Source of the DNA: Nemertoderma westbladi
Lineage: Eukaryota; Xenacoelomorpha; Nemertodermatida; Nemertodermatidae
NCBI GenBank assembly: GCA_032718475.1
Contig: JAUCBJ010001224.1
Coordinates: forward strand, 18,102-82,101
DNA length: 64,000 nucleotides
Reading direction: 5' to 3'
Each line of letters starts with the position of its first letter. The stretch's first letter is position 1. The position numbers were made by a program, and so were the translations under genes. The notes beneath the pieces were generated by a model. It searched no databases. It was given only the letters and a program-made list of their open reading frames with translations, and was not told the DNA's origin. Below are positions 1 through 12,173 of the stretch, in pieces.

Positions 1-1903
1 TATCTCGGAGAAGGATTTGAGATTACTGCGGGAACTTAGGGGGGATAAAGAACTCACTTTCGTTAGGGGAGATAAGACAGGCAACGTCATTGTTGTAGAC
101 AGGGAGCTGTTGGATTTAGAAATGAGGAGAAACGTTGGCGATCGTGAGATGTTCGAGAAGTTAGAAGGTGATCTGACTTCGAAATATCGAGATGAACTCT
201 ATCGGACGGTACATAGAATGGCGTTAGAAGATAAAGACTTAAGTTCATACCTGGTTCCGAAGAACCCAACTCAGGGTTATGTGTTCCCATTAGTTAAGGA
301 TCACAAACTGGTTTCTGAGTGGATCGACTGGGGATGGGGCAGGAAGTTCCCGAAGGTGAGAGCTATCGTATCGTCGAGAGGAACCCTAGCGGAGAGGGTC
401 GGGAAGTGGCTAAACTCGGTCCTTCAGCCTCTAATGCTGAGGATGTCCCCCTACATGCAGGATTCACATTCGGCAAGGGAGGCGGTCCCGAGCCGCCCGT
501 TGTCCACAGCAATGTTCATGTCCTTATTGGACGTCATGGACATGTACCCCTCTGTAGACCACGATGTCGCCGTTCGCGCGATCGAGGCGGTGATTGGGGA
601 GAATATTTATGGAGATTTTGGAGGACTCTGGGTTTACTTTGGGGCAGGTTATGCTTATATTAAAATTTGTGCTGACTCATGCATATTTTGGTTTTGAAGG
701 TGCTTTTTATGTTTTAGTAAAGGGTTTAGGGATGGGAGGCCCCTCGCCAAAGGTTCTGGCAGTCCTGGTGGTGGATCGTATCCACACCCACGTGGGTTTG
801 GTTGCCCAGTTCAGCGCCATTTATTTCAAAACGTTTGTGGACGATGGTGAGGCTATTTGGGATAGGGAGTTGGACGACTCTGTAAAGGAGGCGATCGTCG
901 AGCGTTATGGGGCGGCGTGTGAGGCCATATATGGTAAAGGAGGGATTTGTTTCACTTTCGAATTCTCGAACACCAGTTCAGTGTTCCTGGACATGGAGTT
1001 GGTGTTGAAGCCGGGTCGGGGAATAGTGAGTTCGGTTTATTTTAAACCGCTTACTAAAAGGTTGCCCATTCCTGGATCCAGTTTGCACGACCAAAGGGTT
1101 CTGCAGGGTGTGGTGAAGGGCCAGCTGACACGTTTTGCGAGGTTGACAAGGACAACCGGGGAGTATGAGAGTGCGAGGGACCGTTATTTAACGGATTGCT
1201 GGGTGTCCGGGTATTGTGAGGGGTTTTTTAATGAGGCCCGGGGTTGGGACCCGGAACGGTTACGGGACTAGCCCGGTGTCAACCTGGAGGGTCGGGTCAA
1301 GGCGGAGAAGGACAAGTTCTACTTTGGGGTAGACGGTAGGTTCGCGGAGGTCGTCAAGCCGGTCATGCAGCGGTATCGGCAGGTGTTGGGAGAGAGTGGG
1401 ATGGGAGTTGCGTGCAATCTTTACGCGGGTCGGAGTTTGGGTAATATGTTGGTTCAGAAGCGGCCGCCGGCTAAGGGGAGGGGAAGCAATAGATGCGGGT
1501 CCTGGTCGGGGTGCAAAACCTGCGACGCCATGTTTGACATGTCCCAAACCCCATGGGGTGAGAAGATTAAAGGTTTTTTCACGTGTATGTCCCACGGGGT
1601 ACTTTATCTGTTGACCTGCACCAACCACCCGGGGGCTATTATTTGGGCCAGACTGAGCAAACCATTAGGGATAGGATGATGGGTCACTGATCGGCCATGG
1701 GTAGGTATGTGAAGGAAGTGTATCCTGACCAAGAGAACATGGGGGAGTATGTGCTGTTGGATCATTTTGCCCAGTGCGGGTTAGGGTGTCTCAGGGTCTC
1801 GGGGTTTAGGAGCTACAGGTCGGACGAGGATCGGATCCACGCCAAGGCGAACTATATTTTCAAGTTTAGGCCCCCATGGAACAGAATGGTCCCGGCGGTT
1901 TGA
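1..1903 (+). pseudogene. Penelope-like element, reverse transcriptase plus GIY-YIG endonuclease, decayed
   Basis: The reading frame is already open at the window edge, so the 5' end lies outside. In order I see the conserved block before the RT core (YVFPLVKDHK, then KVRAIVSSRG), the first catalytic RT motif (LLDVMDMYPSVD, about 524-560), GLGMGGPSPKVLA (725-760), the FVDD motif near 832-845, and an FLDMEL/SVYFKP block. A Cys-rich linker (CGSWSGCKTC, about 1497-1530) follows, then a GIY-YIG-like stretch (GVLYLLTC, about 1596-1620, then YYLGQT in another frame). This order of RT followed by GIY-YIG nuclease is diagnostic of Penelope-like elements. The frame shifts near 600, has an in-frame stop at 1269-1271, shifts again near 1630 and stops near 1688. 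The copy is therefore dead. Final coding part 1697-1903. Confidence 0.85.
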
Positions 1904-2700
1904 CACAGTCGGGGTTATAGTTTGGTGTTTGGGCGTGTTTTGTGCCATTAATACTGCCCTGTGCCTTTTGTACCGTAAATACAGATTTAGTTTCAGTTGA
2001 ATTTGCCTTAATTTTGCTTTAGTATCATTTACCTGTTGGTTCTTTGTTTTTACGATACACGCCAGACCGGCGGGATGGGTTCTGCCATTAATACTGCTCA
2101 GTGCCATTTGTACTGTACATAGTAGCGCACGGCCCCGTCTACTCGCGGCCCGTATTAATTTTCAGGATATTACGGTTTTGTACGGACATTCCGCATACGT
2201 CAGGGTTTACATACTGTAGTTGTACCCCGCATACGCCAGGCTCTATGCCATAAATTCTGCTCTGTGCCTTTTGTACTGTAGATAGTAGCGCACGGCCCTG
2301 CCTAATCACGTCGCGGTGCTGGATTGATTGTTTAGGTTTGTAGATTTGGTTTCAGTTTCATTTGCCTGTGTCTTTTTACGCTACACGTTTGTGCACGGAT
2401 ATTTCGCATACGTCAGGTATTTCGTACTTTTGTTGTCATCTCGCATACATAAGGCTCTCTGTTGTTAATACTGCTCTATGCCATTTGTACTGTAAATAGT
2501 AACGCACGGCCCTGCCTAACCACATATCGGTGCTAGATTGATTGATTAGTTTCTATGACTAAGAGTTCAGTTGTTTATTTATGTTGTTAGCTCTACGGAC
2601 CGTGGCTGCACGGTCCTTTTAACCACATATCAACCGTAGGCGGAGTGTTGTTATTTGTACTGTACATATACATCGTTTTGTGAGTGACAAGTAGTCTATT
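1904..2700 (+). repeat. Degenerate repeats in the Penelope-like element 3' region
   Basis: At least four imperfect copies of a block containing TAATACTGCTCTGTGCC, TTTGTACTGTA and, in three of them, TAGTAGCGCACGGCCC occur near 1945, 2088, 2247 and 2467. Spacing is irregular (about 140-220 bp). Other short strings also recur (GCATACGTCAGG, ATTGATTG). There is no ORF. These are most simply 3' non-coding or terminal repeat sequences of the element just upstream. Confidence 0.6.
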
Positions 2701-2744
2701 TCAGTATTTGTTAGTGTTTTCTATTTTGCGTAACTGTAGTGCAG

Positions 2745-2792
2745 TATTTTTTGTGCTGATGATGCCCCAAAGGGGAGAAATTAATCCACTGT
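2745..2792 (+). ncRNA. Candidate hammerhead ribozyme (minimal type I)
   Basis: CTGATGA at 2756-2762 is followed by a stem-loop (2763-2776: CCCC, AAA, GGGG closed by U-A with one bulged G), then GAAA at 2777-2780, four nucleotides, and a TC cleavage-site dinucleotide at 2785-2786. GTG (2753-2755) can pair with CAC (2787-2789) as the start of stem I. This is the conserved hammerhead core in the right order. Hammerheads with very short stem III are known from Penelope-like elements, and this one lies just downstream of such an element. Stem I is only 3 bp before mismatches and stem III is nearly absent, so activity as a monomer is doubtful. Confidence 0.55.
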
Positions 2793-2799
2793 TTATATG

Positions 2800-3900
2800 A
2801 TTATATTGAAGTGTTCATTGGGCGATGAAACTCCTTGACGTTTTAATAATTATCATGATGTATACAAACGCCCTAAAGTCGGCATGTCACTTTACAAACT
2901 TATTTGAAAGGTCGTCGACTCTGGGAAATCGAAACACCAGAGTCAGTTGGAGTTTATGACTCGCCAACTTGAAATACATTGTTCAAAGACATTCTCAACA
3001 AAGGTTTATTATATCGACGCAATCCAAGGCTATCTAGTAACTCTATCTGGCCCGGGTCATTTTACAACTTAATTGGCCCAGTAGGGTCATTCTAGAAATT
3101 TTTTAGATCTTGGCTCAAAAATTACAATTTCGATGGTATAAGGGTTTTCGAGGTCGCTGATCACGATATAACTTGTTAAAAATATATTCCGGCAATGCAA
3201 CCATCATTTATGGTGCTATTTTGGTCCCCCAAGACAAAAAGTACAATAAGTTGCAAAAAATTTCAAACGTCAAATATCAATTTTGGTTGGATAATACGAT
3301 ATTTTTGAGTGTCATAAAGCCCCTAATGTCTAAAAATCAGGTTGATTTGGTGATAATTTTTAAATAAGAAATTTGCGCTACTTTCTATTTTTCGTGCCGC
3401 ACACTGACACATTTCCAAATTTGCCATAATCAACAATGTACGATATATTTCAATGTCATATTCGTGATTAGCATCCCAAAAAACCCATATGATCATAAAT
3501 TCAATTTGATTTTGTGGTGATTCTTCATTATCACATTTGCACTACTTTTTTTATTTCGTGCCTCAGAGGGCACATTCAAAATTACCATTTCAAAAGCAAA
3601 GTCACTTAATCAATTTAATTAAGGGGTGGGGGGGGGGGGGGGGGGTTATACAGTACCCCCCCTGAACATTTTTTGAAATGGCTGCCAATTAGTGTTAAAT
3701 GAAAATATTGATATTAGTCATGGACTTCATGGTCAACCACTGTATGGAAGGCCAAATAGCTTTATTGTAAAATTTGAAAATTTATAGCCTCTCCCTAGCG
3801 GCTGGAGGCGGAATTAAAGATTTCACTAAAATTGCCACTAGTCCCTCAATTGTGGTCCAAATTTCTTGAGACCAACTTTTTTGGACTCAGCGTGATCGAC
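2800..3900. other. AT-rich non-coding stretch with a G18 run
   Basis: No convincing coding sequence. It holds an uninterrupted run of 18 G at 3628-3645 followed by TTATACAGTACCCCCCCTG. The 64-codon open frame at 3173-3367 has no recognisable features. Confidence 0.5.
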
Positions 3901-3904
3901 TCTA

Positions 3905-5700
3905 CAAAAGTTACCTTATAGAATTTTAATTAGCCACTTTTATTTTAATTAATTAATTAAATTAATTAATTATTATATTTTTAAAGGGGAGATGGAACCC
4001 TTAGATTTTCCCATACAAACGCCTTTTTAACAAATGCCCCGTTTTCTCCAGAACTACCAGGTCGATTTTTATGAAATTTGGTATGCTATTAAAGTAGCCA
4101 CTCCGCCAGACCTGGAACCTAAAAAAATTCGAAATTTTCGAATTTTTTGTATTATTTTTCATATTTTTGAAAAAAAGGTCAAAAATTTGGGATTTGGTCT
4201 TAAAATACAAAGAATGATGATGAGTTAACTATGATATTAGAGGTTCCAGTTATGCGCCACACCGCCATGGATCATGTGTCAAAATTTCAAGAAATTTCAT
4301 CGAGCCGTTCTCGAGATAATGGGGCATTTGTAACCAAAATAACATGAAAAATTGAAGTAGGAGAAAAATGCATTCAAAGTTTTCAAACCTTCCCGCCAAT
4401 TTTTATAAATGGGAGAATTTTCAAGCATACCATTATTGTCAAATTTTGAAAGGACATTTTTTCTAACAAAAATGAAAACTTTCGCTATGGGCTTTTCCTG
4501 TTCCGTGATTTCATTTCCGATGTCAGTTTTCACGATTGACGGATTCTAGTCTGTCTGTCCGTCTGTCTGTCTTTTGGTTTGTCCGTCAAAATGTAAAAAA
4601 GCATACAACACTCAAATAAAATTTTCTTATGGGGTTTTCCTGGTCTGTGACTCCATTTCCAATGTCAGTTTTCACTATTGACGGATTCTACTATGTCTGT
4701 CCGTCCATTCTGTCTGTCTTTTGGTCTGTCCGTCAAAATTTAAAAAGGCACACAACAACTAAATAAAATTTTGTTATGGGGTTATTCTGGTCTGTGATTT
4801 CATTTCCAATGTCAGTTTTCACTATTGATGGATTCTAGTATGTCTCTCCGTCAATTCTGTCTGTCTTTTGGTGTGTCCGTCAAATTTAAATAACGGACAG
4901 ACCAAATGACAGACAGACGGACAGACAGGACGAATAATCCGTAAATCCTAGAAACTGATACCAGAATCGAAATCACAGACCAAAAAAACCCCATAGCAAA
5001 ATTTTTAGTTAGGCCTGGTGTATTTTTTTATATTTTGACAGACAGACTAAAAAGACCGACAGACGGACAGATAGGACTAGACTCCATAAATTGTAGAAAC
5101 TGATACCAGAAACGATATCACAGACCAGAAAAACCCCATAGCAATATCTTTAGTAAGGTCTGGTGTAGTTTTTTAGATTTTGACAGACAGACTAAAAAGA
5201 CCGACAGACGGACAGATAGGACTAGACTCCATAAATTGTAGAAACTGATACCAGAAACGATATCACAGACCAAAAAAAAACCCATAGCAATATCTTTAGT
5301 TAGGTCTGGTGTATTTTTTTATATTTTGACAGACAGACTAAAAAGACCGACAGACTGACAGACCGACAAACGGACAGATAGGACTAGTCTCAGTAAATTT
5401 TAGAAACTGATACCATAAATGAAATCTCAGACCAGGAAAACCCCATAGCCAAAAGTTTCAGCTAAATGTAGTGAGATATTTTACACTGTATTTTCACAAT
5501 CAGACAAAAAACAGACTAACCGACAAACAGACAGAGTTTCAAGCGGTTTGGGCTCATGATATGGTTTTAAAGTGTCAATATCCATAATCTACGGAAAATT
5601 GTGATCTTAAACAACTAAAAAAAAAATCTCAAAAATTTTATTTTTTTGAAAATTTTAAGGGTTCCATCTCCCCTTAATTAAAATTGGCTAATTAGAAAAA
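3905..5700. mobile_element. Fold-back element with inverted ends and head-to-head internal arrays
   Basis: AAGGGGAGATGGAACCCTTA near 3985-4005 recurs inverted at about 5655-5676, and outside each copy lies TAATTAGCCA / TGGCTAATTA, so the ends are inverted repeats of roughly 50-90 bp with an AT-rich spacer in the left arm. Inside, a unit of about 150 bp (GATGTCAGTTTTCAC, GTCTGTCTGTCC, TTTTGGTCTGTCCGTCAAA) is repeated three times forward (about 4480-4890). It is then repeated about four times in inverse orientation (about 4893-5480). No coding sequence is seen. The whole is a large imperfect palindrome, as expected for a fold-back or MITE-like non-autonomous element. Confidence 0.65.
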
Positions 5701-7206
5701 ATTGTAATATTTATCAAAAAAGAGCTTCCAAAGCTCGTTTGATTGAGCCAAAAATGAAGAAAATCGGTTGAATAATGACGGAGGAGGAGTAATTTGAAAA
5801 TGAAAAATGTCATTCCGAGAAAATGCCCTTCAAAGTTTAAACCTTCCCGCCAAAATTGGCTGTCTGTGTTCTGGTTGGTTAATTATTTCTGTCACGAAGT
5901 TGTCACCAACGTGCTAAAATGTTAATTACTGGGGTTTTCGGGGTCGCTGGTTTCATTTCTGATGTCAGTTTAAATTTGTTGTGGAATCTAGTCTATCTGT
6001 CTGTCTGTCGGTCTTCTGTCTTTCTTACAATTTGACGGACAGACCGTCATACGGAAAAACAGTGATAACTCGAGAACTGAAAGATGTCTCACTAAGCGGT
6101 TGTCAGATTTGTAATAACATTTTTTTTATTTTAAACAAATAATAAAATAATACAACGCCACCTGATAACGACAGGACTTCAAAAGGACAACCAGGAGTAA
6201 TAGGAGTTGCCTAGCAACTTGTTATTAATAAAGCAAAAAATAGCTCCATAATCAGAAAAGAGCAATTATTGCGCATTGCAGAAATAGGTCATATGTTTGC
6301 ATGAAATTTAATGTGTTCCGCACCATATATTTTTATAGACTTTTTTGGGTAATACATGGGGGGGGGGGGGGGGGGGGGTACTGGCTTTCAAATTTTTTTT
6401 TTCCAAATTTTTTTTTTTCATCTAGAGCAGATTTTGATCAAGATTCCAAATATGAAAACCGTTTAGCAAGATCTCTCTTACTTCACGAGATATGTCTGTA
6501 TGTCCGTTTTACTGTAGGTCTGTCTGTCAGTATGTCTCCAAAACAATGGAATTCATACTCTCTGTCTAAAAAATTTCCTATATGGGTTTTCTTGGTCCGA
6601 TATTTCTGATATCAGTATTCAAATTTGGCGTCGTCATCAATTGAGAGAAAAGTAGAAGTACTGTAGCTCAAATTATATAACCAACCATCAGGTTCATCTG
6701 AAATTTGGTATAAGAGTGTCCTATGAGCATTGCTTGAATATAGCAAGTCGGCAAACTAAACTAACGAAGTAGTAGAGCAAACAGAAAAAAGTACTTGGGA
6801 ACTCGGCATTTATATATTGTAAATATCCTTCTTTAGTAACGTAAATGTTCACCTGCACCAACATTTACTACTACTAACCAAAAACCATATACCTAATCCA
6901 TTATACAACAATAATAACAAACAGTAATACCAGTAATATTGTTTATAGCAGGTAGTTGTCGTAATCCAATTGGCTCTTGGAATTCAATCTGCAAAACAAA
7001 CAATAGAAATGTTAAGTAATAATTTAATATCATTAAAACTTACCATTAAGACTGTTTACTCAGTTGCTTAAAAATTAATTGAAATACAATGAAATATTAA
7101 AGTTAGATGCCAATGCTACACTATTGAAATGATTAGAAAACCGTTACTGGTTACAGCTTACTGGCTTTTCTAGTTTAGTAATTTTTATAGAACTTACAGT
7201 TAAAAA
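5701..7206. other. Non-coding stretch with dispersed repeat pieces and a G21 run
   Basis: Single diverged copies of the neighbouring GTCTGTCTGTC / GATGTCAG unit occur near 5930-6050 and 6480-6640. A run of 21 G lies at 6358-6378. No coding sequence recognised. The last part is probably the 3' side of the fibrinogen-domain gene on the minus strand. Confidence 0.45.
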
Positions 7207-7872
7207 TCACTGACGAATCCCAGCATACATTTCAATACGAGTAGCATGAGCTGCTGCTGGTATCCAGTGATCAAAGAGTCGTTCAAACCAAAGTATTGAA
7301 GAATAATCTCCATTCAAGTTGCTGAGCGGGCAATGGGCACCGGGCGTGTCTTCAAACCACCACCCTCCTGAAAGATCTACTGAAATGCAGTTGGTATGGG
7401 GATGGGAACCGTTGTGGCGGTCTTTAGTGAAGAATGGCGCACCGATGTTGTCAGATAATGCATCCTCCATAGTGCCATGGTAACCTTCTAGATATAGGCG
7501 ATAACCAGTTTCAGGTGGTCCGAGACCGAACATACTGTATTCGACGTATCGGTATACGTTGGAGAAATATTGAAATACTCCCGAGGTTTCATTTTTTGCA
7601 TGTCCTGAGAACCACATATTTATTCTCAACTTAACACAATCATTTATGCAAAGGAATTTGAGCGAATTGAGACCAATCCAGAAATTTGTACGAATATCTC
7701 CAAATCCCTTAACATATTCGTTCCAGTTACGATCGAATCCAATAGTTCCATCTACCCTCTGTTGAATCTTAACCATCCTTTCTGTATGTGGTTTTAGGGT
7801 CAGACCATTTAAGACCCGCCCCACGTTAAACGTTAGCAACACTCCCTGATAAGCTTTCAACGCAGCCTTTGC
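7207..7872 (-). CDS. Fibrinogen-related protein, terminal exon with fibrinogen C-terminal domain
   Basis: The minus-strand frame from 7872 to the stop at 7207 gives 221 residues with clear fibrinogen C-terminal landmarks: QQRVDGTIGFDRNWNEYV, KGFGD, FWIGLNSLKFL, YRLYLEGYHGTMEDALS, FFTKDR, NCISVDLSGGWWFED, and CPLSNLNGDY, ending in RIEMYAGIRQ. An AG acceptor immediately precedes 7872 (AATACAG/GCAAAG), giving phase 0. Such domains occur in secreted ficolin, tenascin and FREP-type lectins, usually in innate recognition or adhesion. The usual N-terminal third of the domain with its first cysteine must lie in an upstream exon or is missing. The sequence before QQRVDG is unlike the usual CDMETDGGGW. 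No stop codons, so this is a plausible living host gene. Confidence 0.85.
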   Translation of the reverse strand, partial: AKAALKAYQGVLLTFNVGRVLNGLTLKPHTERMVKIQQRVDGTIGFDRNWNEYVKGFGDIRTNFWIGLNSLKFLCINDCVKLRINMWFSGHAKNETSGVFQYFSNVYRYVEYSMFGLGPPETGYRLYLEGYHGTMEDALSDNIGAPFFTKDRHNGSHPHTNCISVDLSGGWWFEDTPGAHCPLSNLNGDYSSILWFERLFDHWIPAAAHATRIEMYAGIRQ

Positions 7873-8269
7873 CTGTATTTGTATAAAAAAATATTCTTTA
7901 TTGTTATTTTTTTCACTCGAATACCCCTAATTCGGGAGAAAGTGAAAGAAAGTTGAAAAGACAGTGTAAAATAAAATTTGACAGAGGATCGAAGTAGAAA
8001 CGATTTGCGTGTAATGTGAACCAACAGACATACACACAAGATCCGTCATACAAACACTCCATTCAGAACCAATTCCCCATAACACCCAATTCAATATCTG
8101 AGTGTACTGTACATACAGTATGGGATTCCTTTAACCAATAAATTAGCTGGAATATCTTTCATAGGGATATATCGAAATGCCCCAGTATAGGCAACATACC
8201 ACGAATCGTGTCAACTATATTTTTGATAAAGGTGTCCAAAATATTGGTATTATTTAACCCATAAAGTAA

Positions 8270-8850
8270 AACCTTTTATTGACGACCTTGTTATTTATGG
8301 AACATCAATCGAGGATGTCCAAAAGGGTCTTCATAAATTAGCCCAAATACTGTAAAGATGATGACCGAACAGTAAATATCACTAAAACAAAAGCTGTAAA
8401 ATTTCGTGGGGGGGGGGGGGGGGGGGGGGTGTTGATTGGCCAACAAAGATGTAATGTTATAATTGATCGAAACTTGAATTCGATAGTTCTTTCAATTATC
8501 TTGGTATCATCCTATCTACAAAAAATGGACCTGGTGGTACACACTCCTATAAAAAGGGTTTGGTATGCTCCATATTGATGGCTTCGAAAATAAACATGTC
8601 GATATCATCACTAGATTCGGCTAAACGTCTGGCTATCTGTAGTGTACCCTTCTGTCGCCTACGGATGCGATATTTTCATCCCCAGTGAAGAAATTGCTGT
8701 TCTAGAACATGTCCAACGTGTCCGAGCCTTCTATTTTAAACTATGGTTTGGAGTCAGCAAGTACTCTTCGTCAACTGCAATAGTAAATATTATTGACATC
8801 TCAAGTGATCCCGATTGCGATATCCGCCTAGATGGTCTTACATGATTCCG
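8270..8850 (+). pseudogene. LINE reverse-transcriptase fragment
   Basis: FIDDLVIYGTSIEDVQKGLHKLAQ (the DD catalytic motif region) begins near 8270. A second block around 8475-8600 reads FNYLGIILSTKNG, then MASKINMSISSLDSAKRLAI, and a third (8642-8810) reads PSVAYGCDIF and IAVLEHVQRVRAFYFK. This is the order seen at the end of a non-LTR reverse transcriptase. Frames change between blocks, and a run of 22 G (8408-8429) interrupts the coding sequence. It is a decayed, 5'-truncated copy. The clade cannot be assigned. Confidence 0.7.
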
Positions 8851-8999
8851 CCACCTTGCTGGTGCACTACTAGTTTCGAATGTGTAATCGATTTTTCGCG
8901 CCTCTGTAGGCAAGCATACAATGCCGATATGCCGACATTCCCTTCTACCTTATTGCATCAAACCCAGTTGTTAAAAAGGGAATATTTTGTAACTAATAA

Positions 9000-10245
9000 A
9001 ACTATATGAATTAACACCGGCAGTAACCGGTTATTGGTCAGTCTAACAAACCTATATTAATCATATTTACATGTGTACAACGCAAAGGGTGTAATTAGGG
9101 GTCAACTTCATATTGACCCCACACCGGGTTTTTAAAGGGCCACATTTGGATGGAAAATTCAGTCACAACCAGCCTTGTAGATGGCCGCCTCAGCCGCTAA
9201 TATTGGCTCTGCTCTTCGGTATCGGACGTATACTTTGATCCATTGCCACAGTTCCCCTGGCGCCGGGGTGCGTGGTGTTTGGGCTCGCAGGTAAGGCTCC
9301 CACTGAGGACTGAGCTTTCGCAAAACAGCCCCAGAGCGCTAGCGCACTCTGTCCACTGGCTGCTTGCTTCGTCACAGGATCGACCATTCAGATTAGAGGG
9401 CAAAGTAGCAACGTTCTCCGTAGGCTTTGTCTCTGTCAGTTACGGTGGTGCTTGTGCACTCTGTCCGCTGGCTATACGGTTCGTCCCAGGCTCGCCAGGA
9501 CCGACGGTATAGTTTTGAGGGCAAAGTAACAACTAACCATTTCCGTGTAATCGGTCCCACCCCTGTTTGGATTCTGATGGTAACGTGGTGTTCTGCACTA
9601 TCACCAAGTTCCAATAGCGTGAAGCTCCATCAAGTTTGTTACGTCTTTTTACTACAACATAGACCTTTTCAAGATTTTGTATTATATTTTTTCAGAGTAT
9701 TTTTAGCATAACGAAACTACTAAAAATACTGTATTTTCTGTATATTTTCGAGAAATATTTTTCAATTATATTATTTTTGAGGCTATGCTTTGTATCCCTA
9801 CAGACCCAAAGCACCCCTCACCCTGTTTCTTCTTTTCCTATCCCAGAGGTTTTTCTATGGTGTTACAGTACACTATTTTTATATGCCAGAAGGGAGCAAT
9901 ATACCATCTTGGAAAGAACATAGGCTAAGCGAGATACGTCATTAATTTAGGTTTTTGCCCATAAATACCGATCTAAACCATTGTTGTTTTTTTTTTGAAG
10001 TAGTTGGTTGAGTAGTCATTCAGAAAAATTCTCTCAAAAATCTCGTCGTGGGGAATTTTTTTTACAGACACTTAAACATAGCAACGGAGACCTTTTGCAT
10101 AACTACGTCTATCATGTAATAGCTGTCGCTTCGAAATTATAGCTGATCAGTGTATCAGATGTAACTAATTTACTGGTGAATAATAATTTTTTTTCGACCA
10201 TAGCAACCAGGTCAAAAATGACTTCAAAGTTAGCAACTTTTACAA
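9000..10245. other. Non-coding stretch with GC-rich 112-bp direct repeat
   Basis: From about 9180 to 9620 base composition is clearly richer in G+C than the surroundings. GCACTCTGTCC, CTGGCT, CGTC and AGGGCAAAGTA recur in the same order about 112 bp apart (starting near 9342 and 9454). At 9098-9135 there is GGGGTCAACTTCATATTGACCCC followed by CCGGGTTTT, resembling the palindromic end of the element at 36.7-38.25 kb. No gene recognised. The open frames here look like chance frames of GC-rich DNA. Confidence 0.45.
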
Positions 10246-10246
10246 T

Positions 10247-11465
10247 GTGCATAGCAACACATACACATACCTGGACAACATCGATTTCTCCATGCCCGAA
10301 CTGGACGTCCCGAAAGTATCTCTCATATCCGGCATGGACTGCCTGACGGCCCACGGGAGACGGGCGGTGTTCGGAGAGGATGGGGGGCGAGGCCCGATGG
10401 CGATTCTCACGCCATTTGGATGGACACTCAGCGGCCCAATCAAGTCTAGAATTCCGTTCAGCATGTCGGAATCCTCAGGGTGCATGTTCGCGGGCACAAT
10501 GAGAGGAATGGAAGATGAAAGAGCAGAGGAGAAACCAAAGACGGGCGATAGGGGGTCCCATATGGGAAACGGCCCGAGGGAGATCACCAGGAGTCGGGGA
10601 TGGGTATGGATCAGGAACCACGCATTGTGGAGCGTGGTAAAAGGGTGGAGGACAGAGAAATACCGCCGAGAGATGAGTCAGGAGGAGAAACAACAGCAAG
10701 AGAGTGGGAGGAGGAAAATGGGTTCGATGCAGAGGACCTAGAGGCGATGGGATGGGACATTGATGTTCCTGGTGAGTATCGGTATGGGGACGGGGAAGAG
10801 TGGACGGTGAGATATCCGGAGAGGTGTCTGGAACAGACGCCGGTCCAGTTGAGAAGCATGGAGATGGGGAGATGGGGAGGAGGTCGAGTAGGAGGACAGA
10901 GTGGAAGGGGAGAGGGCGTAAGAAGATTAGACCAAGGGCGGAGAAGCCCATGATTAATCGTGACAAAGGAGGCAGGAAAGTTGGAGAGGGCGTGTTGTAC
11001 ACGCACACGGGGCTGGCAAAGTGCGAGGGGGCATTGAATGGTAGACCATTATGCGTACCGAAGAATGACCGAGGGTCATCGGGGGCTTTAACGCCGGCAC
11101 ACATATTGAGGGGGAGGCCAGCAAAGTTGGCATATACCAGTGAAGATGACAAGAAGGGCGGCATTCTACCGCTAAGTGAGGACGAGATGAAGGGTGGCAT
11201 TTTGCCACTAGGGGACGACGATGAGGAGTTCTGTGGGGCGGAGGAGAGACCCGATTTTAGGATGGAGGAGAAGGGAAGGTCAGATCCAAGAGAGTTGGAA
11301 CTGATGGAGGAGAAGGGAAGGTCAGATCCAAGAGAGTTGGAACTGACAGGAAGTTCAGATCCAAGAGAGTTGGAACTGACAAGTAGAGTGGGACGAAGAG
11401 TAAGAGGACCTATAGGGGGGCAGTGGGAGAGTTGCCTGCTGCAAGAATCACCCCTTGGTTGTTGA
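10247..11465 (+). pseudogene. BEL/Pao polyprotein remnant, protease joined to integrase tail by deletion
   Basis: At 10247-10450 the frame reads TYTYLDNIDFSMPELDVPKVSLISGMD and later MAILTPFGWTLSGPI (quoted in part), the typical end of a BEL/Pao aspartic protease region. At 11017-11140 a second frame reads GLAKCEGALNGRPL and ALTPAHILRGRPAKLAY, the end of a BEL integrase. The RT, RNase H and most of the integrase that should lie between are absent, so the copy is an internal-deletion derivative. It ends with a short coding repeat EEKGRSDPRELEL (two copies plus a partial, 11260-11385). An LTR lies 720 bp downstream on the same strand. Confidence 0.7.
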
Positions 11466-12173
11466 GTCGTCCAATAAGTTGGACTGAGGGGAGTGGGAAT
11501 GAGGGCGATACACCCTTCCCACAGATAAATAATATAAAATAATATATAAAAAAAATAATATGAGTAGGTACAATTACGTATGTCTGATGGGTATATAATG
11601 TACAAATACATATGTAGTAACATATGGTACAACCTACCAATGTACAGTAATTTATGCACGCTGGGTCAATGGGACCAAATACCGAATCAACGGGAATAAT
11701 GACTAGAATAGTAGGACGAGACTTTAGACGGATCTCACTGACATGATGTACACATGCGTGGGACCCAATGAGAGTGAGGAGAGTGGCAGCGGGGAAGTAT
11801 GGGAAGGAGGTGTTGACATGTGAGGGAATGAAGGAGTGCAATTCAAGAGTGGGGAGCGAGCACGGAGGAGAACGAGTCCAAAGGGACTGGTGAGATAGGA
11901 AGGGACAGTGAGGTCCGTGAGGAAGATTAGAGGAAGGTTAGAGGAAAATTGTGTGGAGAGTGAGCACAATGGACCCAAACAGAGACACCAGATACCTTGG
12001 TGCAACATAGCTCACGATTGCACCAAGTATGGGTAGTAACAACAGACCCATGAGGGCGGTCTGGAAAGCCGGCCCCGAAAAGAGAACTCCACCCCACACC
12101 CAATATTAGATTGGGTTCCAGCGGAATTGAAGCGCACTTGAGGTTGATGCTATCTTCTCACCGGGAAGATAGC
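11466..12173 (+). other. 3' non-coding part of the BEL/Pao remnant
   Basis: Runs from the end of the polyprotein remnant to the polypurine tract and LTR. The minus-strand open frames across it (Pro/Ser rich) are purine-rich plus strand read backwards, and no gene is supported. Confidence 0.45.

Noticed and set aside
10475-11659. 394-codon Pro/Ser-rich minus-strand ORF
   Set aside because: It is antisense to a purine-rich BEL remnant; the plus strand carries the recognisable protease and integrase motifs.
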